Shown here: piece after piece, positions 13,172-25,175 of the stretch
Position numbering within the stretch: the stretch's first letter is position 1
Layout: each line of letters begins with the position of its first letter
Source of the DNA: Polyodon spathula
Taxonomy: Eukaryota; Chordata; Actinopteri; Acipenseriformes; Polyodontidae
DNA length: 64,000 nt
Direction of reading: 5' to 3'
Assembly (NCBI RefSeq): GCF_017654505.1
Contig: NC_054541.1
Coordinates: 44,640,486-44,704,485, forward strand
Position numbers and translations under genes: made by a program
Notes under the pieces: model-generated
The model's database searches: none
What the model saw: only the letters and a program-made list of their open reading frames with translations
What the model was told of the DNA's origin: nothing

Positions 13172-13639
13172 AGTTCAATTTATTTGAAAGAGAAAACACA
13201 GTAATATTTTGAGTTCAATTTCTTTTTTTTTTCTTGTGCTTCAGTTTAGTTTTGCTTTGTTTTTGCAATGGTGAAACACAATGCTTGGGTCTGTTAACAC
13301 AGAAGCTTATAATAATAGTTTCTGTGGTTTTGGCAGTGAAGATGGAGGTTCGGTTGCGATTGTTGTTTTTCCTAATGCTTTCCATGCTGTTACTTTTGAC
13401 CATCCAATTCAATACTTCCAACAAAGCCCATAAGTTGTGCCCCAATAACAACGTCTCTATCAAAGTCACTGACCTGTCTCAGTTTATCCATTTAGAATAA
13501 GATTGAAGTGCTTCCATCATCCAAGTTACTGGTTATCACCTGATCAGTGCAACATGTGGTGGACCTTTTATATGTTGGGATGAATTTGGTGGTAGACCAG
13601 TGTGTCTGTTGTAGCCAAAGTAAGAGAAAATTACGTGTT

Positions 13640-15330
13640 TCACTTCCGCGCAGGTCCTCCTCCCTTTTGAGGGATCATGATTACATCCATGAGCAACCCT
13701 CTCCAGGAGTCGGCCCTCATCAGAAGTAGCTTAATTACTTCTCAGGCAGTCCACCTGCCTTGTAGAACCTGCTTCCCAAGAGGAATGGTTCTGCTCGAGG
13801 AACGGTTCTGCTGCTCGATATTTTTTGGTGCCGAAGAAGGACTTGGGTTTCCATCCCATCATAGACCTGAGACACCTCAACGGGTTCCTGAGGGAAAGGA
13901 GTTTCCAAATGATTACACACAGTTACATTCTTCAGTCTGTCTGGCCAGGAGACTGGTCTATCACAGTGGACTCAAAGGATGTGTATTTTCACATCCCTAT
14001 TTGTCCCGTGCATTGGAAATATCTCTGCTTTGCTATTCAGGGAAGCATCTTCGAGCTTTCCGTGCTTCCATTCAGGCTCTCCTTAGCCCCCCGGCATGTT
14101 CTCAAAGTTCTTTGGCTGCTGGACGACTGGTTGATCTGTTCCCAGTCACATGGCAATCGTGATGGAGCATCTGTTGAGACTGGGTCTCACCCTCAACGAT
14201 GCCAAAAACCAACTATTTCCAGTGCAAATTACGGTTTCCCTGGGACTCTTGCTGGACTCCCTCACAATGTGAGCCTATCTGTCAGACGACAGAATGGCTA
14301 CCATTCAGAAGTATCTATTCTTGTTTCAACAGGGATCGATAGTGCCTCTGGTGTTGTGTCAGAAGTTGCTGGGTCTGATGGCCATGGCTTCATCAGCCCT
14401 ACAGCTGGGGTTACTCCATATACACCCACTTCAAGCATAGCCCAATGCCTTCCGGCTAGATCCCAAACGCGACAGACACCGTCAGCTTTCCATCTCATAT
14501 ATGCTGGGAAGCCCTGCGCTGGTGGAGGCAGACCTCTCACATGCACAAAGGTGTAAGGATGGGGGTGATACGTAGAAGTCAGGTAGTGATGACAGATGCA
14601 TCCAACTTAGGTTGGGGTGCAGTCTGGGCAGGCAGAGGAATCAACGGGTCCTTGACGGGGCTATTGGATATCCCTGCATAAAAATGCGCTACAGCTACGA
14701 GCAGTTAATCTCGCTCTCCAGCATTTTCTTCAGGTGCTTCAAGGGATATGTGTCCTTGTCCCAATGGACAACATATTGGTAATGGCGTCTGTTCAATGCC
14801 AGAGAGGACTTTGGTCCCCGGGGTTGCATCACATAGCCTTCTGGCTACTGATCTGGGCACAGCAGAACCTACTTGGGCGGCAGACATCATTTCAAGGAAC
14901 GGTCCTCACACTTCAGAATGGCTACTCCACCCTCAGGTGGTAGAGAGCATATGAGAACATTTTGGGAAGGCCAGGGTCAATATCTTTGCCACGGCAGAGA
15001 CGACTCACTGCTCCCTATGGTTCTCCCTGCACCACTGCGACGGTCCACTAGATGTCGATACCCTATCCCACAAGTGGCTCAGGATGCTCTTGTGCGCATT
15101 CCGGCTGATACCATTGCTCCCGGCCTTCTTAGAGAAGGTCCGGAGAGAGAAGGTGACAGTTCTCCTGGTGGTCACCAGATGGCCCAGGTGAATCTGGTTC
15201 TTAAACCTTTGCCAGCTACTCCTGGATCTCCTCAGTCAGGCGAAAGGCACTCTCTGGCGCTCAGAACCGGGGGCAGACTCCAACTATGGGTCTGGCCCCT
15301 GAATGGGACCGTCCGTCTGGTCTAGGGCTC
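13640..15330 (+). pseudogene. DIRS-like retroelement: broken reverse transcriptase / RNase H
   Basis: Translated pieces match the pol polyprotein of DIRS-type (tyrosine-recombinase) retrotransposons. The RT part (about 13811-14150) shows VPKKD, PIIDLRHLN, the motif A region SKDVYFHIPI with its aspartate, LPFRLSLAP where the family has a glycine in place of R, and LDDW at the catalytic aspartate pair. Roughly 20-25 residues are missing between SLAP and LDDW. The frame then shifts and continues with LGLTLNDAKN and a LLGLMA stretch. An RNase H-like start (TDASNLGWGAVW) follows at about 14590. Further connection-domain fragments, ending WVWPL, reach about 15310 in shifting frames with stops. No gag was found upstream. 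An autonomous function is excluded by the frameshifts, stops and deletion. Confidence 0.8.
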
Positions 15331-15339
15331 TCAGACGCA

Positions 15340-16158
15340 GTCGTTAGTACACTGCAGAACGATAGGTCATTGTACGCTTACAAATGGAGGTACTTTCAAG
15401 ACTGATGTCTGACCAAGGGTCATGAGCCTATCTCTTGCCCTGTAGTGGTTATTTTACAATTCCTACGAGAACTGCTGGAGGCGGGTAAATCCCCATGAGA
15501 ATGTATTCTCCCCGAGTGGAGTCTAGATGTAGTTTTGGAGGCTCTCACTAAGGCCCCATTTGAGCCTATGCATTCCATAGAGTTGAAGTATATTTCTATG
15601 AATACTATTTTTTTTTTTGTTAGCCATCACTTCTGATAAGCGGCTCAGTGATCTACAGGCTCTGATGGTGCACAGCTCCCTTGTGCATGTTTGGGACGAT
15701 GGAAACAGGGTGTCATTACAAACGAACCCCGCTTTCCTCCCTAAGGTGGTTACGGCTTTCCACTTGAGTCAGTCATTGGAGCTAGAGGCTTTCCATCCCC
15801 CTCTCTTTTCTTCGGAGGAGGATCCTCCAGTTCTATGTTAACAGAACGAGAGCTCAGCATGAGTCAGACCAGCTCTTCGTCTGTTATGGTGTCAGGACCC
15901 TGGATCAAGCCCTGTCGAAACAGTGGTTTCCTCACTGGATTGTGGACACTATTTAGAGGAGCCTCATTTACTGATATATGTACTGCAGATAGCTGGGCTA
16001 CTCTGCATACTTTCACCAGGCTCTACCGATTTAATGTGGTAGATCCCTCTATGTCTTCTTTAGGCACAAGGGTCCACCGATTTAATGTGGTAGATCCCTC
16101 TATGACTTCTTTAGGCACAAGGGTCCTTGAGGTTGCATATACGCACCACAAACACTAG
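15340..16158 (+). pseudogene. DIRS-like tyrosine recombinase, broken
   Basis: Downstream of RT/RNase H, in the order expected for DIRS elements, translation gives N-terminal core-binding pieces (AYKWRYFQDW near 15380, then PVVVILQFLRELLEAGKSP). Next come the catalytic-domain start RLSDLQALMV, NPAFLPKVVTAFH and SLELEAFHPP (about 15640-15800). A frameshift follows, then ESDQLFVCYG- and CTADSWATLHTFTRLYRFNV-like segments. The block that should hold the R-x-x-H-x-x-R-type catalytic residues is deleted between the last two (near 15950). A 51-bp in-frame tandem duplication lies in the C-terminal part. The recombinase cannot be active. Confidence 0.75.
16025..16126 (+). repeat. 51-bp tandem duplication inside the recombinase remnant
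   Basis: The unit starting ACCGATTTAATGTGG at 16025 recurs at 16076 with very few changes. The period is 51 bp, exactly 17 codons, so the frame is kept and the peptide RFNVVDPSM-SLGTRV is repeated twice. Confidence 0.9.
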
Positions 16159-16233
16159 TTCTGCGGTAGCGAGACGTCCTTCGGCTGCTGACTCCGCTCA
16201 CGCACCCTTGCGACGGCTTTGGTATACTTTTAG

Positions 16234-16563
16234 CAAAAGTATTGGTTGGTGCTCGTCTTTGAATTGAAAAGGAATGTTAGGTTGTGGATGTAACCCTGGT
16301 TCCCTGAAAGAGAAGACGACCACTAAACTTTACGAGATCTCATTGGTCACTTCCGCAGGGTCGATGCAAAAGAGGAAGTGAGCTGTCTGGAGTGGCTGTT
16401 GGCTCCCTTAGGAGACAGGCCCGAAGACATCACTCCCTGAAGGGGCCTATCATCAGCTCTGACATAAAGTGCTCAGCAAATACCTGACCAGTGGCAGGCA
16501 GATCCCAAAAGTATTGGTTGGTGGTCGTCTTCTCTTTCAGGGAACCAGGATTACATCTGTAAC
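16234..16563 (+). repeat. DIRS-like terminal region: nested inverted and direct repeats
   Basis: Two 43-bp arms, 16281-16323 and 16521-16563, are inverted repeats of each other (about 39 of 43 match; core CCTGGTTCCCTGAAAGAG). A direct repeat overlaps them: CAAAAGTATTGGTTGG at 16234 and again at 16506. Such terminal repeats plus an internal complementary region are how DIRS elements end, and this block lies just 3' of the recombinase remnant. It probably marks the right end of the element near 16565. Confidence 0.7.
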
Positions 16564-17869
16564 CTAGCGTTATGAAACTTGGGATACTGTGCCTTTCTTG
16601 AGGCTGTCAGAATCAAGGTCATGGTACTGTTGCATGTGTTCTGGCTTCTAATCAAATTATTTAGTAGCACTGGCTACAGATAGACATGATGCTGGTCAGA
16701 GCTCTCTCAATGAACCTCTGTGTTTTTTTAGTCCTGGGCCACTCCAAAGCTGAGGCTTGTCAGTAGGCAGTGAAATTACACAAGAAGAAGAAAAAAAAAG
16801 AAGTGCAAAATTAAACAGAATTTCCCCCTAGTGAATGATTAATAAAAGCTGTTCGCAGAACCTTGACAAAGTTGAAACATGGTGTAGTCTGAAAATCAAG
16901 TTTTAATTTATTTTTTAAAGTCCCTTGGGAAGTCACCCCAGTAGGTGCTTATTTGCTGTAGTTTTGTTTTTTGGTTGTTTTAATGCCACTTGCAGTTAGA
17001 AATCCCATCCTGTCTCTCAGTTGTAGAATGAGTGAGGGTCAGATTCAACGTGTTGCTCTGAAGAAACAGGGGGTTCTCGTCACATTGACACGTAACATGG
17101 CTGCCAGGAAACCAGCAGCCTTTGTAAATAAAAAAGAGATTTGAGACGATCTCGCCCCCATTCGTGAAAACATTTTCCTACATCCTCTCTCCTCTGCCAA
17201 CTTTTTTCTTTTTTTCGTTCGAATTCTGAAGGCAAGAGTTTAGAAATAGAAAGCTGTGGTTGAAAAGTAGGAGCACTCAAGCTATTTTTAGTTGCTACAG
17301 TACATAGCTTTTTGTACCAGTTTTCTTTTGTGTTACTTTACCCCTCCACCTCCATCCCAACACACATACACTTGCTTTTGAGGTTAACAAATGTTGAACT
17401 GACAGCAGTCATTAATTAGGTTTCAGTGTGAAAATAATGCTCTAAAGATGTTGCAATACTTTTTTTCTGTTTGCTTTACTTAAGTTTTAAGGAAAAATAT
17501 TATGACTTAATATAGAGAGTCTTCATCTTTTTTAATGGTCTGTAAACCACGTGCTTAAGAAGGTCATGACTGGAGTTTGTGAATGAACAAATATATCCTG
17601 AAGCAGAAATGTACTGTATTATATTGCAGTAGGCAGGCTATGGTACCTGGAATAAGTCACATACACAATGGCTACTGCTAAAGTGACATTTAGTCCTCAG
17701 AAGCTCAGGAAAATCCAATGCAGTTGTATAGCACAATATTAGGAAGTACTAATAATATAATATTAGTTTACTATTTCTGAACATTTATAAATAATAGAAA
17801 TTACTTTTTCCAAATTGAAACTTGTTCCCTTGATTTGAAGAATGGCAGTCATTTGCAGAAAGGTATAAT
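16564..17869. other. Intergenic DNA, nothing recognised
   Basis: Mostly AT-rich sequence with no coding region or RNA gene that I can support. An A-rich purine run of about 20 bases lies near 16780-16800. Confidence 0.45.
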
Positions 17870-18115
17870 TAAATTGCCATTAGGAGAGAAATTATTATTA
17901 TGTCATGTAGCAGATGCTTTTATCCAAAGCAAATTACAGAGACTAGGGGGTGAACTATGCATCACAACTGCTGCTAAAGAGTCACTTACAGTTCTATGTC
18001 TTATTACGAAGGACAGAGCACACAAAGTTAGTCACTGGCTGAGCGAGCAGGGATTAGAACCAGGGACCTCTTAGTATCAAGTCTTTTCTTTAACCACTGG
18101 ACCACTGAGCTTCCT
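17870..18115 (-). mobile_element. tRNA-derived SINE, minus strand
   Basis: Read on the minus strand, the head has an A box TGGTCCAGTGG (18094-18104) and a B box GGTTCTAATCC (18051-18061), separated by 32 bp as in a tRNA gene. The far end, toward 17890 on the plus strand, holds TGTCATGTAGCAGATGC and TTTTATCCAAAGCAAATTAC, a conserved 3' segment found across fish SINE/LINE tails. It differs in body from the SINEs at 8.4, 35.7 and 41.3 kb, so it is a second family. Confidence 0.75.
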
Positions 18116-21100
18116 ATAGATATAATTCAAGTGAATTTTAACTTTCATGCAGAGGTTGGTTTGTGGTGCTGCTGGAAACTAAGTCATCAGTTATGATGTG
18201 TGGTCACACACTTATTTAAAAAAAAAAAAAAAAAAAAAAAAACCTTTCAGTTACTGTTAATTGTTTTCCTTAAGTGTCACAGTCCAGGTGCCTCTCCCAG
18301 TTTCCCCACTCAGGATCACATCATTTTTTAGCGCAGCTTCTCGAAGTACATTCTCAGCAGCATTGCCTACTGAATATTATTAGTGTTTTATGGTACAGTG
18401 CCTCATTCACGTCTGTCTTTTAAAGTTTTTTGGATAAGTGGCCAGAACATGTTTCCATGTAGATATTGTTTACCCTACTGTATGGACGAATGGCTAGCTG
18501 TTATCACTGTAGCCATAGCATGTCAGCAGTTTTACAACAAGATAATGGACAAGGCTCTCAAAGCTTTATACTCAAAATCATCATAAAAGTTACTAAATCT
18601 GAAATAAACAACTCAAACGTAAACGTAGTGGCTTGAAATTGGTATTTTTTCCTTCTAGAAAACAATCGTGTTCATGACAATTTGGGGTAAAAGAAAAAAA
18701 CTGACCCTACTGTGCTAAACAGAATAAATGTTTGTTTTAAAGTTGAGGTTTAATGATTATTTTCCATGAATTCCCTCAAATCAGTTTTTTAAAGGCCCCA
18801 TCAAGTCAGCAAATGAAAACTGATAATCCAAACAACACATCCAAGGTTTTTTGTTGTTCAAAGCTTTCAGTGTGATCCTTTATTTAATTTCATGCAGTTG
18901 TCAACAAAACACGTGAGATGTTTAATAGTCACTTGCAGTGCCATGGCCAGAGTAAACAAGTATGCTAGGATGAACCCTAGCCAATCAAATTCAGTAGGCT
19001 GTGTTTAATTTAAACCCAGTGGACATGTATGGAATGTACCAGTAGAGTCTGGGGAGTTCTGAAGTAAACAAAGTAAAGCAGTAATATTGACCATGCCGTT
19101 GTGTTACTCAGTAAGTACATACAATAACCATCGTGGTCAAGGAGAAAGAAAATATTAAAAATTGCAATTTTTAATTTTTTTTTTGTTAACCAATGGAACC
19201 AAGGACAAATTCACTGTACATCTGTATAACAATTTACTAATTAAGTGGTTCATAACTAGGGCATCTGATATTTTATATTTTCATATTTTATGCTGTACAC
19301 ACTTTTATTACAATCGCTATGCGTAACTGTATTTACATTAATAAAGATGAGTCGCTTCTGCTTTGAAATGAAAAAGTAAGATTTACGATTTAAAAGCCCA
19401 TGAAGTAGTTTCACAAAAAAACGTACATTAAATAAATATTGCTATTAATGCATTTCTCAGTTGTGATCGACGAATGGCTTAACAGGTATCAATTGAATTT
19501 TTTAAATGGAGTAGAAAAGTCGGGTTAAAACACAGAAAAACAGAAGCTGTATTCATAACATACTGCATACACATACAAAAATGAAAATACCGCACCTGGT
19601 GATTTTATTAGGAACTGTACTTAAGATCAGGTTTGTGCCACCTCTTTCCCTGGTCACAGTTTAATTTCATGGAGATCCCATTGTTACAGTAGTAGTAACA
19701 AGTGTTGTCCACTAGTAACCCTTTTGTTTAGTTTTTTGGTAACGGATTTTTCGAATGACTACGGGATCCTTACAGAGGGTGAGTTAGAGTAATAGATATA
19801 AAACACATGTCCTGCAACTTCCTGTTTTGGAGCCCTTGTTTAAATTAGGGGGTGAGGACAGCAAGAATCACCATTAAAAGAACCTTGTGTTTCAAGGTAA
19901 CATCATCAGTGAGAGTTTTGTAGATTATCCTCAATTTGTCTGTGATCAGTAGCTGAATAAAGCAAACATCTGTTTCTCTGCCGCTCCAGCATGCCAGATT
20001 ATGAGAGGATGAAAGAGGAAACGTTGTGAGCTTCCTGCAAGAAGAGCAACTGCAGATTTAGAGAGAGCAGCTGCCCAATAATCACTTTAACAGGAATGCC
20101 AAGAGTACTGTGTGCCGTCCGTGCAGCTTGGGGTTACCACAAGGGTATCAAGAAATGCCTTAAAGGATAAGAGGTAGCATGGTAGGCTTAGTGATATCCA
20201 TCGTAATGACCATTAAACTACCCCCTTTCTGTTGATAGCTGGCCCACCCAGGTTAACGTACTTTCCTCGGAGCCACAGCCTTGGATGAAGGCTGAACTGA
20301 AAACCAGCTCTTGTTTTTCAGGACGAAGTGCTTGACAAAGAAATATGTCAATTGGGAAAACTCTTAATTGCATTTTCCAGTTGCTTGGCTCATTCTGTAA
20401 CGCATACAACTTTAACAACTCAGACAATAATAAAGTGCATTCTGTATTTTAAGTTAAGGTTTTGTTTTTTTCTTTAAATATAAAATGTAGAAATGCACCA
20501 CTGAAATTTGAAAACTCCACACACTATTGAGGTGTTTAAATACACAATGCTATGTCTTTTACTAAGTGTAATTTTGGGTCACCGTGTTGATCCACATTGA
20601 TTGTAATAAAGACACAATTGATATGCGGCTAGAGCTAAGGCAATAACTATTTTTTTTCTTTTCTTCAATGTTGCAGCATAGGGAAAATAACATAGGCGAA
20701 GGTCTTCCTTCTTGGAAAAGTCACCTGGTTCTCTACAAAACTCGACAGCCAGTGTTCAGAAATAGAAGGTAGTGGGTAGGCAATATCTCTTTCACTTTAA
20801 AAAGATGTTTTCTGAACCCTTCTAATATTGCATTTCCAGTGCCTGCTTCATTCCAACAAAAATCCCCAAAAATTAATAGGTCTCAATCAGGACAGCTTTG
20901 GCAGAGGAGCAGAGCCTCAATCCAGTAGAATCCTCAATTGCTGAATCTCATTTGGGCTCCAGCATCAGCATCCCTCATCCCTTTTGGGGTCAAGTAATGC
21001 TTGCAGGGTAAACAGAATATGTCACAACTTCGTCAAGTCATTCAGTTCATCATCATGTGCTAAATTTGAATTTATAATTAGACGATGCAGACTCAAATGT

Positions 21101-21414
21101 GGTTTTATCTTGTGGAAGGATTCAGAGGTCGTGTCATTCAAACATTTAAAGGTCAGTTACTGTGGAGCTGAATAAATCTGATTCGATACCATAAAGTATT
21201 ATCTAACACGTTTCAAACATGGTTCCTTATTGGGTCCTATTTAGCAAAAATTGCCAGGGCAAAGGCAGACTTTTTGAAAGGAATACAATAACTCAAACTA
21301 ACAAAGAGCTGCTCTGAACAGTAACGTAATCCAGATACATGTTCAGTTTCCTTATCACCAAAGAAGACAGTAGCACATACCTCCAGTGTTGCACAGCACT
21401 GTACTTTGGGATTG

Positions 21415-21452
21415 TTTTTTTTTTTTTTTGGGGGGGGGGGGGGGGGTGGGGG

Positions 21453-21490
<38 letters not shown>
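21415..21490. repeat. Poly(T) followed by 61-base poly(G)-rich tract
   Basis: Fifteen T residues (21415-21429) are followed by a tract that is all G from 21430 to 21490 except for one T and a TTA. The G strand could form stacked G-quadruplexes. Exact length is doubtful in any assembly because such homopolymers slip. Confidence 0.9.
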
Positions 21491-21491
<1 letters not shown>

Positions 21492-22531
21492 ATCTCTCAA
21501 TTAGTCACATAAATCTGGCACTGAAAATACCATTTTACTGGACATGGCTTTTCCTTCTGAATGGTGGTTATGTGTGTCTGGGGATTGGGGGAATTTTACA
21601 CCTCCAGTTTATTGAGTTTTGCATGATATAAATAATGGTCACAAAACATTATCTTCTGAATTTTTTTAAGTGCTTTTTTATTCCTTATACGTGTTTAGAA
21701 AAGCAAGCTAAAAATCTGGGCAGATTTTAAATAATATAAAAAATAATAATATTTTATTTCATGAGGTAAGCTGTTGTGCTTTTTTCTGGTTTTTGGATTT
21801 GCTGATATCTATCTGACCCAGGAATCTTTTAAACTAATATTTGTGTGTGTAATGCCCCATCTGGTTTTAAAATGTATTGTTGAAAAAAAATCAGCTATGC
21901 AGGTGTTTCTGTAAATTATTTTTAGTCTAAGGAAAAACAATCATATTCTAATAATCTAGAGTGGTGGATACCCATTCTGAAATCAGATCTGTACTAAATA
22001 CCTCACTTTTTAGAGGATTGTACTGTGTTTGTTTTAAACCGACTTGTGTTCTTCATTGAAACACCATAAACAATATAATTGTTCACCAAGTTTCACAGGT
22101 TTTGCGTCATTAATGATCGACGTTCAACTGGCATGCTTTCAGCATTGCTTAATCATTTTAATCAGCATTGCACTGCAGACATTTAAAGGCCGACTGAAGG
22201 TAATTATTGAACAAATGACTGTTAAAAAAGAAAGATAATCGGTCAGGGAAAATGGATTCTGTGGTGGGTTTTGATTCTTTTACAAAGTGCTTTTGATGCC
22301 CACCGCTGCAGTGCTACCCAGACATAGCAGAAGCATGTTTCAAACTGAGAGAAAACTGGTGGCCCTAAAGCTAAAACTACCCTTTTGTGAAGAAAACACA
22401 GTGGACTGCACAGAAGGATAGACTACTGAAGAATAAAGTAAATCGAAACTGAGATTGCAAAGTGATCTTGTTGTGATGTCATCATTAATCTTTAAATAGA
22501 ATCCAGAACTGTGGTGTCTCCAAGCACTGTG

Positions 22532-22532
<1 letters not shown>

Positions 22533-22584
<52 letters not shown>
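22533..22584. repeat. (TG)n microsatellite
   Basis: About 26 uninterrupted TG units. Confidence 0.95.
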
Positions 22585-22585
<1 letters not shown>

Positions 22586-24190
22586 CAGGTTAGTGCAGTC
22601 AAAGAGATGGAGCTCAGAATATTGACCCAGAAAACAATGTTATGAAACATGCACGATCAGTTGCACCCTGGAGGCAGGGGAAAGACTTGACATAACTTAA
22701 TAAATCAATTAAAATGTTTTAAATTGACAATGATTGTGGGAGACAGCTTCAAATATAAATTACAAACTTCCATGATAACATCAGGTGAATACAATGCAAA
22801 GATGCTGTTCAGAAAATCTCTGACACAAGCAGCAGCCCAGAACAGGTTTGAATGGCTAGATAGTGAGAGCAGCGCTAATTAAAGTGTGAGCCTCCACTGT
22901 AAGGAGGTGCGGCAGAGGGAGGGGCGGGATGAGTTGGGTTAAGGAGTTTCACATACTGACCCAAGTATATGAGGGCCCAAGTCAATTTGGACTATGGAGT
23001 AGTGATCCTAACCCCAACCAGACCTCTGGTGACTTCAGCTGATGGGGCAACAGTGGCAACAGCAGACGGTGCTCTCTGTGTTTCTTGGCTGGGCCACTTC
23101 AGCATGCTGATGGGAAATGTCTGCCACCTGGTTTTACACTATAGCAGTAAAGAAGGGTGTGCCCAGCTGAAGGATTACCTATAGCTGCAGGCAGGCAGTG
23201 AAAACACAGTTATTGCAATGGTGAGGTCATGGTTGTAAAAACTAGTGCACTGTTTGTTGAAGTTAAATTATGCTCAGAGTGCAAGTTATTAAAGTGACTG
23301 TGAATTTTGTATTAGGTACTATAGTGTATGGTATGAGTGATATTTGATTTTTTCTGCATTAAAAGGGAAGGCTACAGTGACATTTTGGTTTGTGCAAAGA
23401 GAATCTAATGTCCTTTTTGATTTACAATCCTGTCAGCTCTGTTAACTGTTCTTGCTGCAGCACTTCAAAGCTGTGTAGGAGGACACTAGTCACTTTCAAG
23501 TAATTTAAGCGGGAATAGCCTGTGATTCATTCTGCAGCCTCAGCTATCAGTTATTAGGTAGCAGCAAGTGACAGTGTTTAATAGTTAAAAAGGGTGAGTC
23601 ATGCCTGCAAAGGAATTTCCATTTGCAAGTGAGCTTCAACACATTGCTGTTCAAGCTAGCAAAAGAAACGTTCACAGATTAGATAATCTAACCATAGAGT
23701 TGAATTTTTTATATATAAAAGTTTAAAAAAACACAGTATCTATAACCAGCATACTATCTTATACTTTGAGAAGCCTGTTGTAAGTATCTATTAATTTGCT
23801 AACATGTTTACTGTATAAAAAGTAGCAGGTTATTATTTCTAAAAGTGTTTTTTTTTTTTTTTTTTTTTGCATCTTTTTGATAAAGAGAATTAGAATGAAG
23901 ATGTCTTAGCCATGTCAGATCTCACTGTATTGCTCCCTTACTACAGGAAAATAATACATTCAGCTGCACTGTAAAAAAAAAAAAAAAAAACCTTGACTAT
24001 CTCAAAATAAATAAACAAATGTACTCCGCAGTAGTTAAGTTTTTCCAGCAAATTTGCAGCTTGCAAAGACAGAGTCTAGGAACTAGTGTGCTCTGGCTAA
24101 GGATACATTCAATAAAAACTTAATAGAAAGGTTTAAATCTTACTGTTTTTTGTTTTCTTTTTATAAAATAAACATACATTTTATAAGCTC

Positions 24191-24240
24191 GGTTATCCAC
24201 TCCAGGGTGTGCAGTAAGACATATCTTACTGCACTTCTGG
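24191..24240. mobile_element. MITE end related to the 32.9-kb element
   Basis: GGTTATCCACTCCAGGGTG followed by TGCAGTAAGACA closely matches one terminal arm of the inverted-repeat element at 32894-33025 (reverse-complemented arm AATAACCCACTCCAG, then GTGCAGTAAGACA). GTGCAGTAAGA at 24209-24219 is followed, after four bases, by its exact reverse complement, making an 11-bp hairpin. The other end of this copy was not found. Confidence 0.4.
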
Positions 24241-24990
24241 GTGGTTGAATGCACTCAGCCTATGGCCTCGCCTGTGTTATATGTTCTATGCTAGGTCTCT
24301 CAACACTTGTTGTATAAGTACTGTATGTGCATGTACTGTATGTATGTACTATGTTTAAGTATGCATGTGGTTATATCTCTAAGGGAAGCTAGCCCCCATT
24401 GAGTAAGTAACTCTACTTTCTGCAGCTTCGATGGAGGACAAAAACCGGCAAAACATGCTTTTAGAGTGTTGCTTGTTTCCTGACTGCTGCATCCGAAAGC
24501 ATGCACAGTTTAACCACGGTTCAATAATGGTGTAAGTTTTTGTCTCTCTAAAGCTGGTTGAGAATACTCCAGACACAAAAAAAAAATCCCAATTTTAAAC
24601 TTCATTCAGGAAGTTTAATGACAAGTGCATTTACATTGTCTACTGGCAACTGAAGCAACTGAGGGAACTTTAGCTGTCAGTTAGTGGTAAAAAAAAATAG
24701 CTGCCCTTCCTTCATGGAAGGAAGTCTATAAATTAATATAGTACAGTAAAATATGACTGGTCTTGCTAGTGCTTGTAATTAGGGTTAGTCTAAATTGTGT
24801 TATAAATATTGCGTTTTAAGAACAGATGTACACATCAGTGATGTGTCACAGATGCTGTATTTTTGTTTGTTTGTTATTTGTTTATCAGTTATAACTTATT
24901 GAGGTAGCTGCAGTTTACATAATTTGCAGTGGATGTGGTAACAAACAACAACTTCAAAAAGGGATGTGATTGTAGCTGCATGCCCCATAC
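24241..24990. other. Intergenic DNA, nothing recognised
   Basis: AT-rich sequence without a supported gene or element. Confidence 0.45.
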
Positions 24991-25175
24991 CCAAATTAAC
25001 ACCTCCTACTAAAGTAATACAAAAATGACTACAAAAGATTTAGAAGTGAGTAGTTTTTCGAGATTTACGATTATACTGTAATTACAGTATAATCGTAAAT
25101 CTCGAAAAACTACTCACTTTTAAATCTTTTGTAGTCATTTTTATATTACTTTAATATAAATACATGTTAATTTGG
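24991..25175. mobile_element. Foldback element, almost entirely inverted repeat
   Basis: The sequence is a near-perfect palindrome centred at 25081/25082. The inner about 60 bp of each arm (25019-25081 against 25082-25143) match with very few mismatches and no spacer (TTATACTGTAA directly abutting TTACAGTATAA). Weaker pairing extends to CCAAATTAAC at 24991 and GTTAATTTGG at 25175. A single strand would form a hairpin of about 90 bp. Full-length inverted repeats of this kind are typical of foldback MITEs. The superfamily is unknown because no clear target duplication is visible. Confidence 0.7.

Larger units (their letters stand above)
12291..13639. other. Intergenic DNA upstream of the DIRS remnant
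   Basis: No gene is seen. A hAT-like terminus starts at 12944 and a TA-rich tract at 13100; both are listed separately. A short open frame near 13234-13500 has no recognisable domain and I do not call it. Confidence 0.4.
18116..24190. other. Intergenic DNA with simple repeats
   Basis: No supported gene. It includes a 25-base A run (18218-18242), the T/G homopolymer block at 21415-21490, a (TG)n at 22533-22584, a T run near 23849-23869 and an A run near 23972-23990. A somewhat GC-richer patch at 22860-23180, with a GGGGCGGG GC-box-like string near 22920, could be regulatory, but nothing proves it. Confidence 0.4.
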
